Part shown: positions 1-8,104 of the stretch, one piece after another
How positions within the stretch are numbered: the first letter of the stretch is position 1
Layout of the letters: each line of letters opens with the position of its first letter
NCBI RefSeq assembly: GCF_024714495.1
Contig: NZ_JAMZMJ010000006.1
Span: 186,001-250,000, forward strand
Origin: Marinoscillum pacificum
GTDB lineage: Bacteria; Bacteroidota; Bacteroidia; Cytophagales; Cyclobacteriaceae
Direction: 5' to 3'
Length of the DNA: 64,000 nucleotides
The notes under the pieces: generated by a model
Told to the model about the DNA's origin: nothing
The model's input: the letters and a program-made list of their open reading frames with translations, nothing else
The model's database searches: none
Program-made: the position numbers and the translations under genes

Positions 1-1643
1 TTGCTCAATACTTTGGAACGGATATCTGTCAATCTGTTTAGCTCTGCTGCGGCATTGGTTCCACCATCCCAAAGGTGTGCCTGCGCATGTGCCCCACTTT
101 GTGGACGGGCATCACTATCCATGATGTATTGGTATCCAGCGTCAATCCACTCGCTGATGATATCGTTTAGTTGCTCATCCTCATTTTCAGCAAACTGAGT
201 GTATCCATAACGGATAGCGTATTGATCCCATTCGCCAATATTCACGTCATATGCTTCAGAAAGATCGATTTCTCCGTTTTCATCCAACTGAATGTATGGA
301 TGTGGATAATCCATCACCGATGCACGATCGTTCACACTCGCAGCAAAATTGTGGTACAAGCCCAATGTGTGACCCACTTCGTGTGCAGAAAGCTGACGCA
401 ATCTAGCCAAAGCCATTTCCAACATTTCGCCCGAAGGTTCTTTGCCTTCTTCGTATGGCTGCAACAAGCCTGTTGCAATCAAGAAATCCTGACGGATTCT
501 TAAAGAACCTAGCGATACGTGACCTTTTAAGATTTCTCCTGTTCGCGGATCAACCACCGAAGCGCCGTAAGACCAACCGCGGGTAGATCGGTGAACCCAC
601 TGAATCACGTTGTAGTTTATATCCAATGGGTCTGCAGAATCGGGCAATACTTTTACCTGGAAGGCATTTTTGTAACCCGCTTTTTCAAATGCCTGGTTCC
701 ACCAACTAGCTCCTTCGATTAGTGCCGAGCGAACGGGCTCTGGAGCACCTTTATCCACATAGTAAATGATTGGCTCTACTGCTTCACTCACTGCAGCATT
801 CGGATCTTTCTTTTCCAATCGGTGACGAACGATGAATCGTTTTACCAATGACTCCTCGATTGGCGTAGCATAATCCTGGTACGTAATGCCATAATATCCA
901 GCTCTTGGGTCATATGTTCTTTTTTGATAACCATCATCTGGAAGTCTCACGAAAGAATGGTGCATTCTTACGGTCACTGCTTCCGCACTTGGAGTCACAG
1001 ATCGCAGGTAATATCCAGAAGGTGTTCCCTTGAAAGTGATCGTTGCTTCAAATTCCGAATTGTCTTTAAAATTCTTAGTCCGCTCCAGATACACCGCAGA
1101 TCGGGATGCGTCCAACGAATAGCTTCCCTGGTTGGAACGTTTTATTCTTTGTGCCACACCATGTGCATCTGAAAGCAGCAGGTCAGTAATGTCAATCAGG
1201 ATTTTGCCTTTTTCTTCTTTCTCTACTTTGAATCCAGCGACAATGCTTTTCGCGAACGCTTCTTCTACCGACAGCACTTCGTTTTGATTGTCGCTAAGCG
1301 CTCTATAGTCCTGATTGGGCTGAACTAAGAAAATTTTTGGACCGCTTCGCTCAAATTTCACGACACGCGTATCGCCGAGCTGGCCTCTATCCAGTCCAAT
1401 GTCATTGGAACCTACGCCAGCGGCGAGTGAATTCACATAAAGAAACTCTTCTCCTAGATTATCTATTTCCAGGTAGATTTTCCCGGTTTTCTCATCCCAG
1501 TAAAAATCGAAGAAGCCTTCATACTTCTTGTATTTGGCAACTGTGCTCGAGTAGGAAGTGCTAGTGGAAGAGGAGGTAGGTGTCGTTTTTGGTGAACAGG
1601 CAAATGCCAATGCCAGAACCAATGCGAAGTAAAGGTGTTTCAT
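1..1643 (-). CDS. Zinc-dependent metalloprotease lipoprotein (DUF5117/DUF4953 type), C-terminus beyond window
   Basis: 547 codons are visible; the gene runs off the left edge. The start at 1643 gives a lipoprotein signal whose lipobox ends AFAC (Cys16), so the protein is probably anchored in the outer membrane or periplasm. A Ser/Thr-rich linker follows. The metzincin motif HEVGHTLGLYH lies at residues 421-431 (zinc ligands His421, His425, His431; catalytic Glu422), followed by a Met-turn candidate VMDYP at 443-447. The order of an N-terminal region of about 400 residues and then the metzincin site matches the Bacteroidota family carrying DUF5118, DUF5117 and DUF4953 domains; the usual family length of about 800 residues fits a cut gene. 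The physiological substrate is unknown. The gene is monocistronic as far as can be seen. Confidence 0.9.
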   Translation of the reverse strand, partial: MKHLYFALVLALAFACSPKTTPTSSSTSTSYSSTVAKYKKYEGFFDFYWDEKTGKIYLEIDNLGEEFLYVNSLAAGVGSNDIGLDRGQLGDTRVVKFERSGPKIFLVQPNQDYRALSDNQNEVLSVEEAFAKSIVAGFKVEKEEKGKILIDITDLLLSDAHGVAQRIKRSNQGSYSLDASRSAVYLERTKNFKDNSEFEATITFKGTPSGYYLRSVTPSAEAVTVRMHHSFVRLPDDGYQKRTYDPRAGYYGITYQDYATPIEESLVKRFIVRHRLEKKDPNAAVSEAVEPIIYYVDKGAPEPVRSALIEGASWWNQAFEKAGYKNAFQVKVLPDSADPLDINYNVIQWVHRSTRGWSYGASVVDPRTGEILKGHVSLGSLRIRQDFLIATGLLQPYEEGKEPSGEMLEMALARLRQLSAHEVGHTLGLYHNFAASVNDRASVMDYPHPYIQLDENGEIDLSEAYDVNIGEWDQYAIRYGYTQFAENEDEQLNDIISEWIDAGYQYIMDSDARPQSGAHAQAHLWDGGTNAAAELNRLTDIRSKVLS

Positions 1644-1847
1644 TTGTTATTTGTCATTTCGGATGATCAGTCGAGGACTGAGTACTGAGAAATCTATATC
1701 AACTCAAAGCAGATTTTAATCTGGAGAGAATAGTTCCAATGATAATTTACTAGTGTTTGACCAGTTTCATTCAAAAGGAATCATCAAATTGCCGGATTAA
1801 TGTGAAGATTTATATTTTCGGATAAATGAACCGGTGAATGGTGAGCG

Positions 1848-2399
1848 ATGAACAGTAAAATCCAAAGACTCTATTTTGTGGCGTTAGTGCCTCCAGAACC
1901 TATCAAGTCACAAGTTTGGCAAATGAAAGAGGAGGTTTTGGCTAATTATGGATCCAAAGCGGCACTCAAATCTCCTGCGCATGTCACGTTGCACATGCCA
2001 TTCACTTTTCGCGTAGATCGGGAAGACCGAATCATAGATTGTCTGAAAACAGCAATCACCGACAAAAAACCATTTGAGATTACTCATGATGGGTTTGGAT
2101 GCTTCGAACCACGAGTGATTTATGTGAATGTGGATAAGACCGAACCGCTAGAAAACCTCAAAGCAGATGTAGTGAAGCAAATGCGGCTGGACCTAAAGCT
2201 CCAAAACGCGGATTACAAAAACTTGCCTTTTCATCCGCACATGACGATTGCCTTCCGAGACATGAAAAAACCCGTATTCGAGGAAGCATGGCCGGCCTAT
2301 GAAAATCGAGAATACAAAGCCAACTGGGAATGTGGCTCTGTTTGCTTGCTCAAACACAATGGTGCTGGTTGGGATGTGTTGGAGGAGATAGGGTTTTAG
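1848..2399 (+). CDS. 2'-5' RNA ligase/2H phosphoesterase family protein
   Basis: This 183-residue protein carries the two H-x-T motifs of the 2H phosphoesterase fold: HVTL at 45-48 and HMTI at 131-134. They lie about 85 residues apart, as usual for the LigT/ThpR and YjcG-like group. Such enzymes hydrolyse or form 2'-5' or 2',3'-cyclic phosphodiester bonds in RNA or small nucleotides; the natural substrate here cannot be told from sequence. No signal peptide is present, so it should be cytoplasmic. ATG at 1848 is the first start in frame. It precedes a block of accessory genes separated by repeats and may belong to it, though no complete repeat copy lies upstream. Confidence 0.85.
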   Translation: MNSKIQRLYFVALVPPEPIKSQVWQMKEEVLANYGSKAALKSPAHVTLHMPFTFRVDREDRIIDCLKTAITDKKPFEITHDGFGCFEPRVIYVNVDKTEPLENLKADVVKQMRLDLKLQNADYKNLPFHPHMTIAFRDMKKPVFEEAWPAYENREYKANWECGSVCLLKHNGAGWDVLEEIGF

Positions 2400-2422
2400 G
2401 TTGTTGGGATTAATGTTTTGGG

Positions 2423-2442
2423 TTAATTCCGTTATTTTGGAG
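2423..2442 (+). repeat. Repeat copy A (right-end part only) of the ~80-bp intergenic repeat
   Basis: This stretch, TTAATTCCGTTATTTTGGAG, is identical over about 20 bases to the right end of copy C at 4136-4217 and differs by one base from copy B at 3582-3662. The left and middle parts of the repeat are missing here. It is the leftmost copy, directly after the 2H phosphoesterase gene. An ATG at 2445 lies just after it and opens a 29-codon ORF to 2534 that I do not call as a gene. Confidence 0.75.
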
Positions 2443-2557
2443 GTATGAATTTCAGCCTTTCCTATTTATCCGTTAATATATGCGGATATGATACGGTTGA
2501 AATAGATTATGTGCAACTAGTTGTAGAATTATGAATGTTAAATGAAATAGTCGCATC

Positions 2558-3553
2558 GTGAAATGGTTTACCGAACCTTCGGGAAAATTTGTAATAAAAA
2601 TACCAACAGACTGGCGTTACGCCAACGTTGCTGCAGGGCATGAAGAAGTGTCTCCTTTTAGCTTTGAATCTTATTCTAACAAGAACTGGGCTTTCCAAAT
2701 CAGTTGCTATTCTGCTGAAGAAAAGCCTTTGAACAAAAATGTGAAGCCACAAAAATTTGACACTCCTAATTTAGAATTCAATGAATTCAGAAGGGATGGC
2801 GGAGGATTTAATATGCACATTTGGGGAGCTGTGGTTGAAGACCACACAATTATAGCCAAGTATATTTATGGAACAACTAAGGAGAAGGAGAAAGATATTC
2901 TTTATGAATTAGATCGCGTAAAGAAAGCCCTTGCTACCGTTCAACTTTTATGTCCAGAAAACCGGACGACAGCATTCGAGCTAGACAAGTACGAAAAATT
3001 TATGGCTTCTCTGGCAGCCTCCTTCGACCTAAAATACAAGGCCATAGAAAATAGTTCATTCATTGAATTTATAATAATAGTAGCCAGCCAAATAGATGCT
3101 TATCTTCGTTTGAGTTTGCTCATCAAATATCAGGTAGAAGAACAAACAAACGATTTAAAAATAGAACTTCTTTATCAGGGTGAATCTGATCCGCCAATAG
3201 CTGAGAGAAAGATTTACAAGCGATCAAAAGAAGCTGGAATACTAAGCACTGAGGAATTCGATGAATTGGAACTACTTTACAAGCTGAGAAACAAAGTGGT
3301 TCACAGGTACATTATTTCTGACTTTCGAACTAGGCAAATTATTGAACTTGCGATTGATTATGAGAAGATATCTGAGATAATCAGGCTCAAATTGAAAGAG
3401 CTTGAAGATCTTTCTCATGAACGTGGATTTGGCATTTATTCGGAAAGATATCCACGAACTGAACACCCACCTGAAGCAATCAACTTTTTATTTTCTCAGG
3501 TTAACGACAAACATCTAGTATCCGATCTGGAAAGAAAGATTAAAAGCATTTAA
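2558..3553 (+). CDS. Two-domain protein with a HEPN-like Rx4H module
   Basis: 331 residues with a GTG start at 2558. Residues 1 to about 125 form a beta-rich region that opens with a PsbP/MOG1-like pattern and resembles DUF3805 of Bacteroidota. Residues about 140-300 are helical and contain R244-N-K-V-V-H249, an Rx4H motif followed by a further helix; this is the catalytic signature of HEPN ribonucleases. There is no signal peptide or membrane segment. HEPN domains occur in toxins, antiphage proteins and RNA processing, so RNase activity is plausible but not proven. No obvious nucleotidyltransferase antitoxin sits beside it. The gene stands alone between repeat copies A and B. The nearest ATG codons upstream are out of frame. 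Confidence 0.55.
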   Translation: MKWFTEPSGKFVIKIPTDWRYANVAAGHEEVSPFSFESYSNKNWAFQISCYSAEEKPLNKNVKPQKFDTPNLEFNEFRRDGGGFNMHIWGAVVEDHTIIAKYIYGTTKEKEKDILYELDRVKKALATVQLLCPENRTTAFELDKYEKFMASLAASFDLKYKAIENSSFIEFIIIVASQIDAYLRLSLLIKYQVEEQTNDLKIELLYQGESDPPIAERKIYKRSKEAGILSTEEFDELELLYKLRNKVVHRYIISDFRTRQIIELAIDYEKISEIIRLKLKELEDLSHERGFGIYSERYPRTEHPPEAINFLFSQVNDKHLVSDLERKIKSI

Positions 3554-3581
3554 AAGGCGCTAGCAAGAATGCTTCTGCCCC

Positions 3582-3662
3582 GATTCCTATCCTCACGTAT
3601 CCGATTTGCCTATTACTCTTTGCTTACTGCTTATTGAATTGATTAATTCTGTTATTTTGGAG
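3582..3662 (+). repeat. Repeat copy B (full length, ~81 bp)
   Basis: A full-length copy. It opens with GATTCCTATCCTC, has a pyrimidine-rich middle with TTTGCTTACTGCTTATTGAA, and closes with GATTAATTCTGTTATTTTGG. By eye it matches copy C at roughly 80-85 percent over its whole length without gaps. Its right edge lies 33 bases before the ATG at 3695. The TTATTTTGG end resembles, imperfectly, a Bacteroidota -7 element, so it may supply the promoter of the next gene. Confidence 0.85.
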
Positions 3663-3694
3663 TGTTAAAACTGCAACAATTAAGTGGGCTCAAT

Positions 3695-4108
3695 ATGTCA
3701 AAGTTGACACTTGTTACCTTTTGCTTATTTCTTTTGATTTCCTGTCGTCAAAAACTAGAACAAAAAGAGGAATTTTTTGAAGGAACTGATCTGACAGTAG
3801 GTATCTACAGGTTAGAAGGGATCGGTCTAGAAGGTGGATGGGTGGACGATTTCAGAAATTTTTATATCGATGACTTGCCAACATTGCAGAAAATTAAAGA
3901 TCAATGGGTTTTCGAATACACTGTTCCTCCAACTTCTTGTGGATATGGCTATAAATTGAGACTTTTAAGAGACAAGATTGTAATTGAAGAAGCATTTGTC
4001 AACATTGAATGTGAATACATATCTGTAAACGGAAATCCTTGGCGATACTTTCCTTCAAATTTTCTGACAGATCATAGGGCTAGTTTTAAGCGGTTCACCA
4101 ATGAATAA
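3695..4108 (+). CDS. Small hypothetical lipoprotein
   Basis: 137 residues from the ATG at 3695. An in-frame GTG at 3662 touches the last bases of the upstream repeat and is rejected. The N-terminus is a compact lipoprotein signal with lipobox LISC (Cys17), followed by a charged linker. The mature part of about 115 residues is rich in aromatic residues and Glu/Asp with four Cys in total, including a C-G-Y-G-Y motif. I recognise no family. Export to the inner or outer membrane is expected from the signal. It stands alone between repeat copies B and C. Confidence 0.7.
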   Translation: MSKLTLVTFCLFLLISCRQKLEQKEEFFEGTDLTVGIYRLEGIGLEGGWVDDFRNFYIDDLPTLQKIKDQWVFEYTVPPTSCGYGYKLRLLRDKIVIEEAFVNIECEYISVNGNPWRYFPSNFLTDHRASFKRFTNE

Positions 4109-4135
4109 CTTAGGGAAATAATACTCTTCCACTCT

Positions 4136-4217
4136 AATTCCTATCCTCCAAAACCCAATTTACCTATTGCTGTTTGCTTACTGCTTATTAAATTGATTAA
4201 TTCCGTTATTTTGGAGG
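4136..4217 (+). repeat. Repeat copy C (full length, ~82 bp)
   Basis: A full-length copy, opening with AATTCCTATCCTCC and closing with TTAATTCCGTTATTTTGGAG, aligned base for base with copy B. Even the 35 bases after the repeat resemble those after copy B (GTT[AG]AAA, then a run ending AAGTGG), so the homology reaches nearly to the start codon of the next gene. Confidence 0.85.
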
Positions 4218-4257
4218 GGTTGAAATAAACGAAATAAGTGGCCACTGTAGCACCTAT

Positions 4258-4710
4258 GTGCATGATGTGGAAATAGGAATGACGCATAAAGAGAAAAGAC
4301 AAAAAATGGATGAAGCAATCAAGGAAATAGTAATTCCTTTTTTGCGGAATCTGAACTTTAAGGGTTCCTATCCCAACTTTAGAAGGGAGAATAATGGCCA
4401 ACTTAATTTGCTGGCATTTCAGTTTAGCATGTATGCACCAAAATTTGTTGTAGAGATTGCTAATTGTCCTTCTGCAGGATATGTAACAAGTTGGGGAAAA
4501 TTGCTTAAACCTTCAGAGTGCAGAGTGAACTACATGAAAAATCGTCATAGAATAGGAAGTAAGAAGCACAATATAGACTACTGGTATGATTTTGAGCGAT
4601 CACTTCTTTTTGGAAATATCTACAAGAAAAAAGCGAATGAGCTAATAAGCAACTGGCAAGAAGGTGAGCAATGGTGGGAACAAAACCCTATAAAAGCAAA
4701 AACCCACTAG
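4258..4710 (+). CDS. DUF4304-like cytoplasmic protein
   Basis: 150 residues. The sequence begins with an amphipathic helix, then a NFKGSYPNFRR segment, a beta-rich FQFSMYAPKFVVEIA stretch and a C-terminal helix with a conserved-looking W-x-x-G-E-x-W-W. This pattern matches DUF4304, a family of unknown function. No signal or membrane segment is present. ATG at 4258 is used; ATG at 4279 is an alternative giving MTHKEKRQ. The gene lies between repeat copy C and the 21-bp tandem array. Confidence 0.65.
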   Translation: MHDVEIGMTHKEKRQKMDEAIKEIVIPFLRNLNFKGSYPNFRRENNGQLNLLAFQFSMYAPKFVVEIANCPSAGYVTSWGKLLKPSECRVNYMKNRHRIGSKKHNIDYWYDFERSLLFGNIYKKKANELISNWQEGEQWWEQNPIKAKTH

Positions 4711-4760
4711 CGTGAATTGCTTCAGGGGCTAATGGGAATAATATGATACAAAGATAACTA

Positions 4761-5005
4761 TAGATGTCATTATTTCCAGGGATATGCGACTCCTAACCCC
4801 GGATATGCCGCTAAATCTTGGGAGATATGACCCATAACATGGGAGATATCATTTTTTCGAGGGATATATGACTCCTAAAGCTGGAGATATCGTTCACAAC
4901 CCCGGATATATGATTTTTTTCTGGGATTTCCGACACGTAACCTCGGAGATGTCATTTTTTAGTGGGATTTGGTGATTGAAAGGTGGGATAAATGGACTAC
5001 CATCG
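4761..5005. repeat. Degenerate ~21-bp tandem array, about 12 units
   Basis: Units begin with GGGATAT, GGAGATAT or GGGATTT at 4779, 4801, 4820, 4841, 4861, 4883, 4904, 4923, 4945, 4964 and 4985, with a weaker first unit from 4761. Spacings are 22, 19, 21, 20, 22, 21, 19, 22, 19 and 21, averaging 20.6 bases. Two unit flavours recur: one followed by GACTCCTAAC-like sequence and one followed by CATTTTTT. The spacing is close to two turns of B-DNA, so the G-rich boxes would face one side of the helix. No unit is identical to its neighbour. Confidence 0.85.
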
Positions 5006-5049
5006 TTGAATTGTGATTTTTTCATAGGCTCTGCTAATGTCTACGCCAT

Positions 5050-5131
5050 GATTCGTATCCTCCCAAATCCGATTGGCCTATAACCGTTTGCTTACTGTGT
5101 ATTGAATTGGCAATTAATTCCGTTATTTTGA
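5050..5131 (+). repeat. Repeat copy D (full length, more diverged)
   Basis: It opens with GATTCGTATCCTCCCAAAT, has the middle CCGTTTGCTTACTGTGTATT, and closes with TTAATTCCGTTATTTTG. It lies 28 bases before the start of the S41 peptidase gene. The middle carries a small insertion relative to copies B and C. Confidence 0.85.
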
Positions 5132-5158
5132 AAAACTATCTAATTACAAAATCGGATA

Positions 5159-6586
5159 ATGAGATTCATCGCGATAACATTCTTGTTAATAAATGGCCTG
5201 AATGGTTTTGCTCAGCTATCCATTGACTCCATTTCTTATAAAAATGATTTAGCAATATTCCGTAAAGCCCTTGAAGAAACACACCCAAGTTTATACCGCT
5301 TTACCAGCAAAGAAAAATTCGATTCGCTTTTCGATTTAACAGCGTCAAATCTCAGTCCAGAAACTACAGAACTCGACTTTTTTCGCAGTATTGCTAAAAT
5401 CATGTCGTTGGTTAGAGAAGGACACAGCTTTGTTCGTCCTACTGAAAGTATCAGTTCAACTATCAACGATAAAAACCTTTTTCCTTTTCAGGTTCTAGTT
5501 GAGGATAGCTTTCTGACCATCAAAAACAGTCGTTCAAAAGAATTAGCATATCTGGAAGGAGCAAAAATTGACTCGATTAATGGACAAAGCGTTCCATCTA
5601 TTTTGAAGTTGTTAAGTGAGTCCACCTGTACTGTTTCAGCCTTTAATACTTCAGGCTTAAAAAGTAGGTTATCTCTGTATGACAATTTTGCTTTGGCCTT
5701 TTATTATTTCATAGACACTACAGCTAGTTTTCATATTAATTATCGTACTGAGTCAACAGCAAAACCGATTTCTCTGAAGATCGAAGGTACGAATACAGAT
5801 CTGTCAGGTACAGTTTATCCTAAATTGCCACCCGAACCGAAACCACCATTCACTTTACAGATAGATCAACAAAACTCTCTGGCCACGATACGAATTTCAA
5901 CTTTTGCCTACTGGATGGCTGACAAAAAGATAAAAGATTACTCCAGGTTCTTTAAAGAGACATTCGCTACTCTACAATCCCAAAAAATAAAAAACCTGAT
6001 TATCGATGTGAGAGGAAATAGAGGAGGCGAAGAAATGTTAGCTGCAGAATTCCTGACATATCTAATTGATCATGAATTCAGCATATACAAGTATTGTAGG
6101 ACAAAAATGTTGGATTTCGATTTTACCAACTCACTGCCTAATTCAAAAAAGGTCTCTCTGTCAAAAGGAAATTACCAGAATGATGGTGAGGAGTATTTCA
6201 TGAAAAAAGCAGATTTCTTGAAATCATTCACTCCGCAAACCAAACTCCACTTTGGAGGTAGCGTGTACATAATTTCCAATGGCGTCTGTGCTTCTGCTTG
6301 CAACACTTTTCTGTCATTAGTCAAGACGCACAGAGTTGGTCTAATTGTCGGACAAGAATCTGGTGGTGCTTTTGAAGATGTAGATGGCCGTCAGCGTATT
6401 AGTTTCACTTTACCCTATTCAAATATTTTTGTGAGTTATCCAGCCTGGAGCATGAAACTCAACACTAGTGGAGGCGATAGTAACAGAGGAGTTATTCCAG
6501 ATTACGAGATCAAACCAACAGTTGATAACGGGATAGATGAAGAAAAACAGTTTACCCTCGGACTAATAAATCAAAAATTAAAGTAG
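5159..6586 (+). CDS. S41 family peptidase, exported
   Basis: 475 residues with a Sec signal peptide ending GFAQ near residue 19. The C-terminal half shows the S41 (tail-specific protease) core: IIDVRGNRGG around 281-290 and the nucleophile region NGVCASACN with candidate Ser379, followed by VGQESGGAFED. The N-terminal ~200 residues are the helical cap typical of Bacteroidota members; a clear PDZ domain is not obvious. It should act in the periplasm or on the cell surface; substrates are unknown. ATG at 5159 follows repeat copy D closely. The NADAR gene starts 7 bases after its stop, so the two are probably co-transcribed. Confidence 0.85.
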   Translation: MRFIAITFLLINGLNGFAQLSIDSISYKNDLAIFRKALEETHPSLYRFTSKEKFDSLFDLTASNLSPETTELDFFRSIAKIMSLVREGHSFVRPTESISSTINDKNLFPFQVLVEDSFLTIKNSRSKELAYLEGAKIDSINGQSVPSILKLLSESTCTVSAFNTSGLKSRLSLYDNFALAFYYFIDTTASFHINYRTESTAKPISLKIEGTNTDLSGTVYPKLPPEPKPPFTLQIDQQNSLATIRISTFAYWMADKKIKDYSRFFKETFATLQSQKIKNLIIDVRGNRGGEEMLAAEFLTYLIDHEFSIYKYCRTKMLDFDFTNSLPNSKKVSLSKGNYQNDGEEYFMKKADFLKSFTPQTKLHFGGSVYIISNGVCASACNTFLSLVKTHRVGLIVGQESGGAFEDVDGRQRISFTLPYSNIFVSYPAWSMKLNTSGGDSNRGVIPDYEIKPTVDNGIDEEKQFTLGLINQKLK

Positions 6587-6593
6587 AATTTTC

Positions 6594-7169
6594 ATGAACA
6601 AAGAGAAATACAATCTTGAATGGCTGAAAGGGAAATTTGAAAAAGGAGATTCCATGAAATATTTGTTTTTTTGGGGGCATACTCCTAAGCCGAATCAAGA
6701 TTATGGTTCCTGGTGTTTCAGTCAATGGTTTGTTAGTCCATTCGAAGTAAATGGTATCACCTACAAAACAACGGAGCATTGGATGATGTCTCAGAAAGCA
6801 CTATTGTTTGATGATCATGAAATTCACCAAAAGATCATAGCGTGTGAGAAGCCTGGTGAAGCAAAAGATCTTGGTAGACAAGTCTCTGGGTTTGATGAGC
6901 AGCTGTGGGGTTCTAATCGCTACTCAATTGTGAAAACCGGAAACATTCACAAGTTCAGTCAAAATCGAGAAATGGGTCAGTTTCTCCTTAATACCAAAGA
7001 CCGAATATTGGTAGAGTCAAGTCCAGTTGATACTATTTGGGGTATTGGGCTAACCAAGGATAGTGAGCACGCTACTAATGTTTTCGCCTGGAGAGGACTT
7101 AACCTTTTAGGCTTTGCACTCATGGAAACGAGAGATTTTCTAATAGAGCATGGATTTTCTAATGGATGA
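6594..7169 (+). CDS. NADAR family protein (YbiA-like N-glycosidase)
   Basis: 191 residues. The NADAR fold is seen from about residue 20: FFWGH, then FSQWFVSPFEVNGITYKTTE, an EHWMM helix start, a GR-x-V-x-GF segment and a W-G-I-G-L-T core followed by W-x-G-x-N-L-L-G. Family members cleave N-glycosidic bonds in riboflavin intermediates (YbiA) or in ADP-ribosylated substrates (NADAR antitoxins paired with DarT). No DarT-like toxin is adjacent. ATG at 6594 lies 7 bases after the S41 gene; an internal ATG at 6654 would start just before the domain. It is cytoplasmic, with no signal peptide. Confidence 0.85.
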   Translation: MNKEKYNLEWLKGKFEKGDSMKYLFFWGHTPKPNQDYGSWCFSQWFVSPFEVNGITYKTTEHWMMSQKALLFDDHEIHQKIIACEKPGEAKDLGRQVSGFDEQLWGSNRYSIVKTGNIHKFSQNREMGQFLLNTKDRILVESSPVDTIWGIGLTKDSEHATNVFAWRGLNLLGFALMETRDFLIEHGFSNG

Positions 7170-7200
7170 GACGTTAAAAAATGAATGTTCTTCCGGGCTT

Positions 7201-7266
7201 ATTCGAGTCCTCACAAATCAGATTTGCTTATTGCCGTTTTTGAGTGATTAATTTACTTTTTAGGAG
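7201..7266 (+). repeat. Repeat copy E (internally shortened)
   Basis: It opens with ATTCGAGTCCTCACAAAT, continues GATTTGCTTATTGCCGTTTT and closes with GATTAATTTACTTTTTAGGAG. The middle TGCTTACTGCTTATTGAA block of the other copies is deleted. It overlaps an in-frame GTG at 7244, which argues that the following gene really starts at the ATG at 7295, 29 bases past the repeat, as at the other copies. Confidence 0.75.
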
Positions 7267-7294
7267 CTATCTTAGAAGTGTAACTGATGAAAAC

Positions 7295-7624
7295 ATGCGG
7301 AATGAGATACTAAAAGCTTCATATTCTGATTTTGCTATAATTGCAGTAATTGAATTTCTTATTGGTTTTGTTGTCACTGGAAGTTTCATTTATTTAGGTA
7401 TTTACAGACCAGAACTGAACTTCATTACTATACCGTTTCTAATTCTCCAGCCTATTGTTTTCATAATCACAATTGTGATTCTAATTTTCAAAGCACAAAT
7501 CAAGCTTAGAATTCTAGTGACGATTCCATTAGTAGGATTGCTGATGTTTCTCACTTTTGTATGTGTTAATTCAGCATTGACTATTATTGAATTTGGGGAG
7601 TTGAAATGTGATTTATGCCCATAA
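7295..7624 (+). CDS. Small integral membrane protein
   Basis: 109 residues from the ATG at 7295, chosen because an earlier GTG at 7244 falls inside repeat copy E. Three hydrophobic segments are visible (roughly residues 12-34, 42-66 and 75-97), the second followed by a basic KAQIKLR turn. The C-terminus ends in a short C-x-x-C pair (CDLCP). No family recognised. It overlaps the next gene by 10 bases, which implies translational coupling. Confidence 0.6.
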   Translation: MRNEILKASYSDFAIIAVIEFLIGFVVTGSFIYLGIYRPELNFITIPFLILQPIVFIITIVILIFKAQIKLRILVTIPLVGLLMFLTFVCVNSALTIIEFGELKCDLCP

Positions 7625-8058
7625 TTATGAGAGCGTCAAATTATAGTATTGAAAATATTTACAAACTAATTCATGGTGAAACAGGGATGGTCACACTAAG
7701 ACCAGATATCGATATTTATCAGCAAGGAGTAGTTGGAGATGATTTCCACGAACTGATTGAAAAGTATCAAAAGGAATTTGAGGTTGATATGGACTCGTAT
7801 CTATGGTATTTTCATTCTGATGAGGAAGGAATAAATTTTCCAGGAGCAATATTTTCAAAACCTCCATATGACCGAGTTAAGCGAATTCCAGTTACACCAC
7901 AACTTCTTCTCAAGTTTGCCAATTCAGGCGTTTGGGAACTGAAGTACCCTGATCATGAACCTCTAAAAAAAAGATATGATCTGTTAATAAATACATTGTC
8001 GGGAATTGCCTTTTTTGTTATTCTCGCAATCATATTGCTTTACAACTTATGGATTTAA
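7615..8058 (+). CDS. DUF1493-like protein with C-terminal membrane anchor
   Basis: 147 residues. The first ~105 residues show GDDFHELIEKYQKEFEVDMD then a WYFHSDEEG segment, which resembles DUF1493, a small acyl-carrier-like family of unknown function. A single hydrophobic segment at about 124-145 would anchor it with the soluble part in the cytoplasm. The start overlaps the preceding membrane-protein gene by 10 bases; a second ATG at 7627 would remove the overlap. Function unknown; the pair probably acts together. Confidence 0.55.
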   Translation: MPIIMRASNYSIENIYKLIHGETGMVTLRPDIDIYQQGVVGDDFHELIEKYQKEFEVDMDSYLWYFHSDEEGINFPGAIFSKPPYDRVKRIPVTPQLLLKFANSGVWELKYPDHEPLKKRYDLLINTLSGIAFFVILAIILLYNLWI

Positions 8059-8104
8059 CCATACACTTTCGCCTTTATTCGCATAAAAAGTAGTTCAGAA
8101 CGAT

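Larger units (their letters stand above)
4711..5158. other. 448-bp non-coding interval with tandem array and repeat copy D
   Basis: No credible gene is present. The interval holds a degenerate tandem repeat of about 21 bp (4761-5005) and a copy of the ~80-bp repeat (5050-5131). The stretch between them, 5006-5049, shows nothing recognisable. Confidence 0.85.

Noticed and set aside
4761-5005. CRISPR array
   Set aside because: Units of ~21 bases vary throughout, no constant repeat alternates with unique spacers and no cas gene is near.
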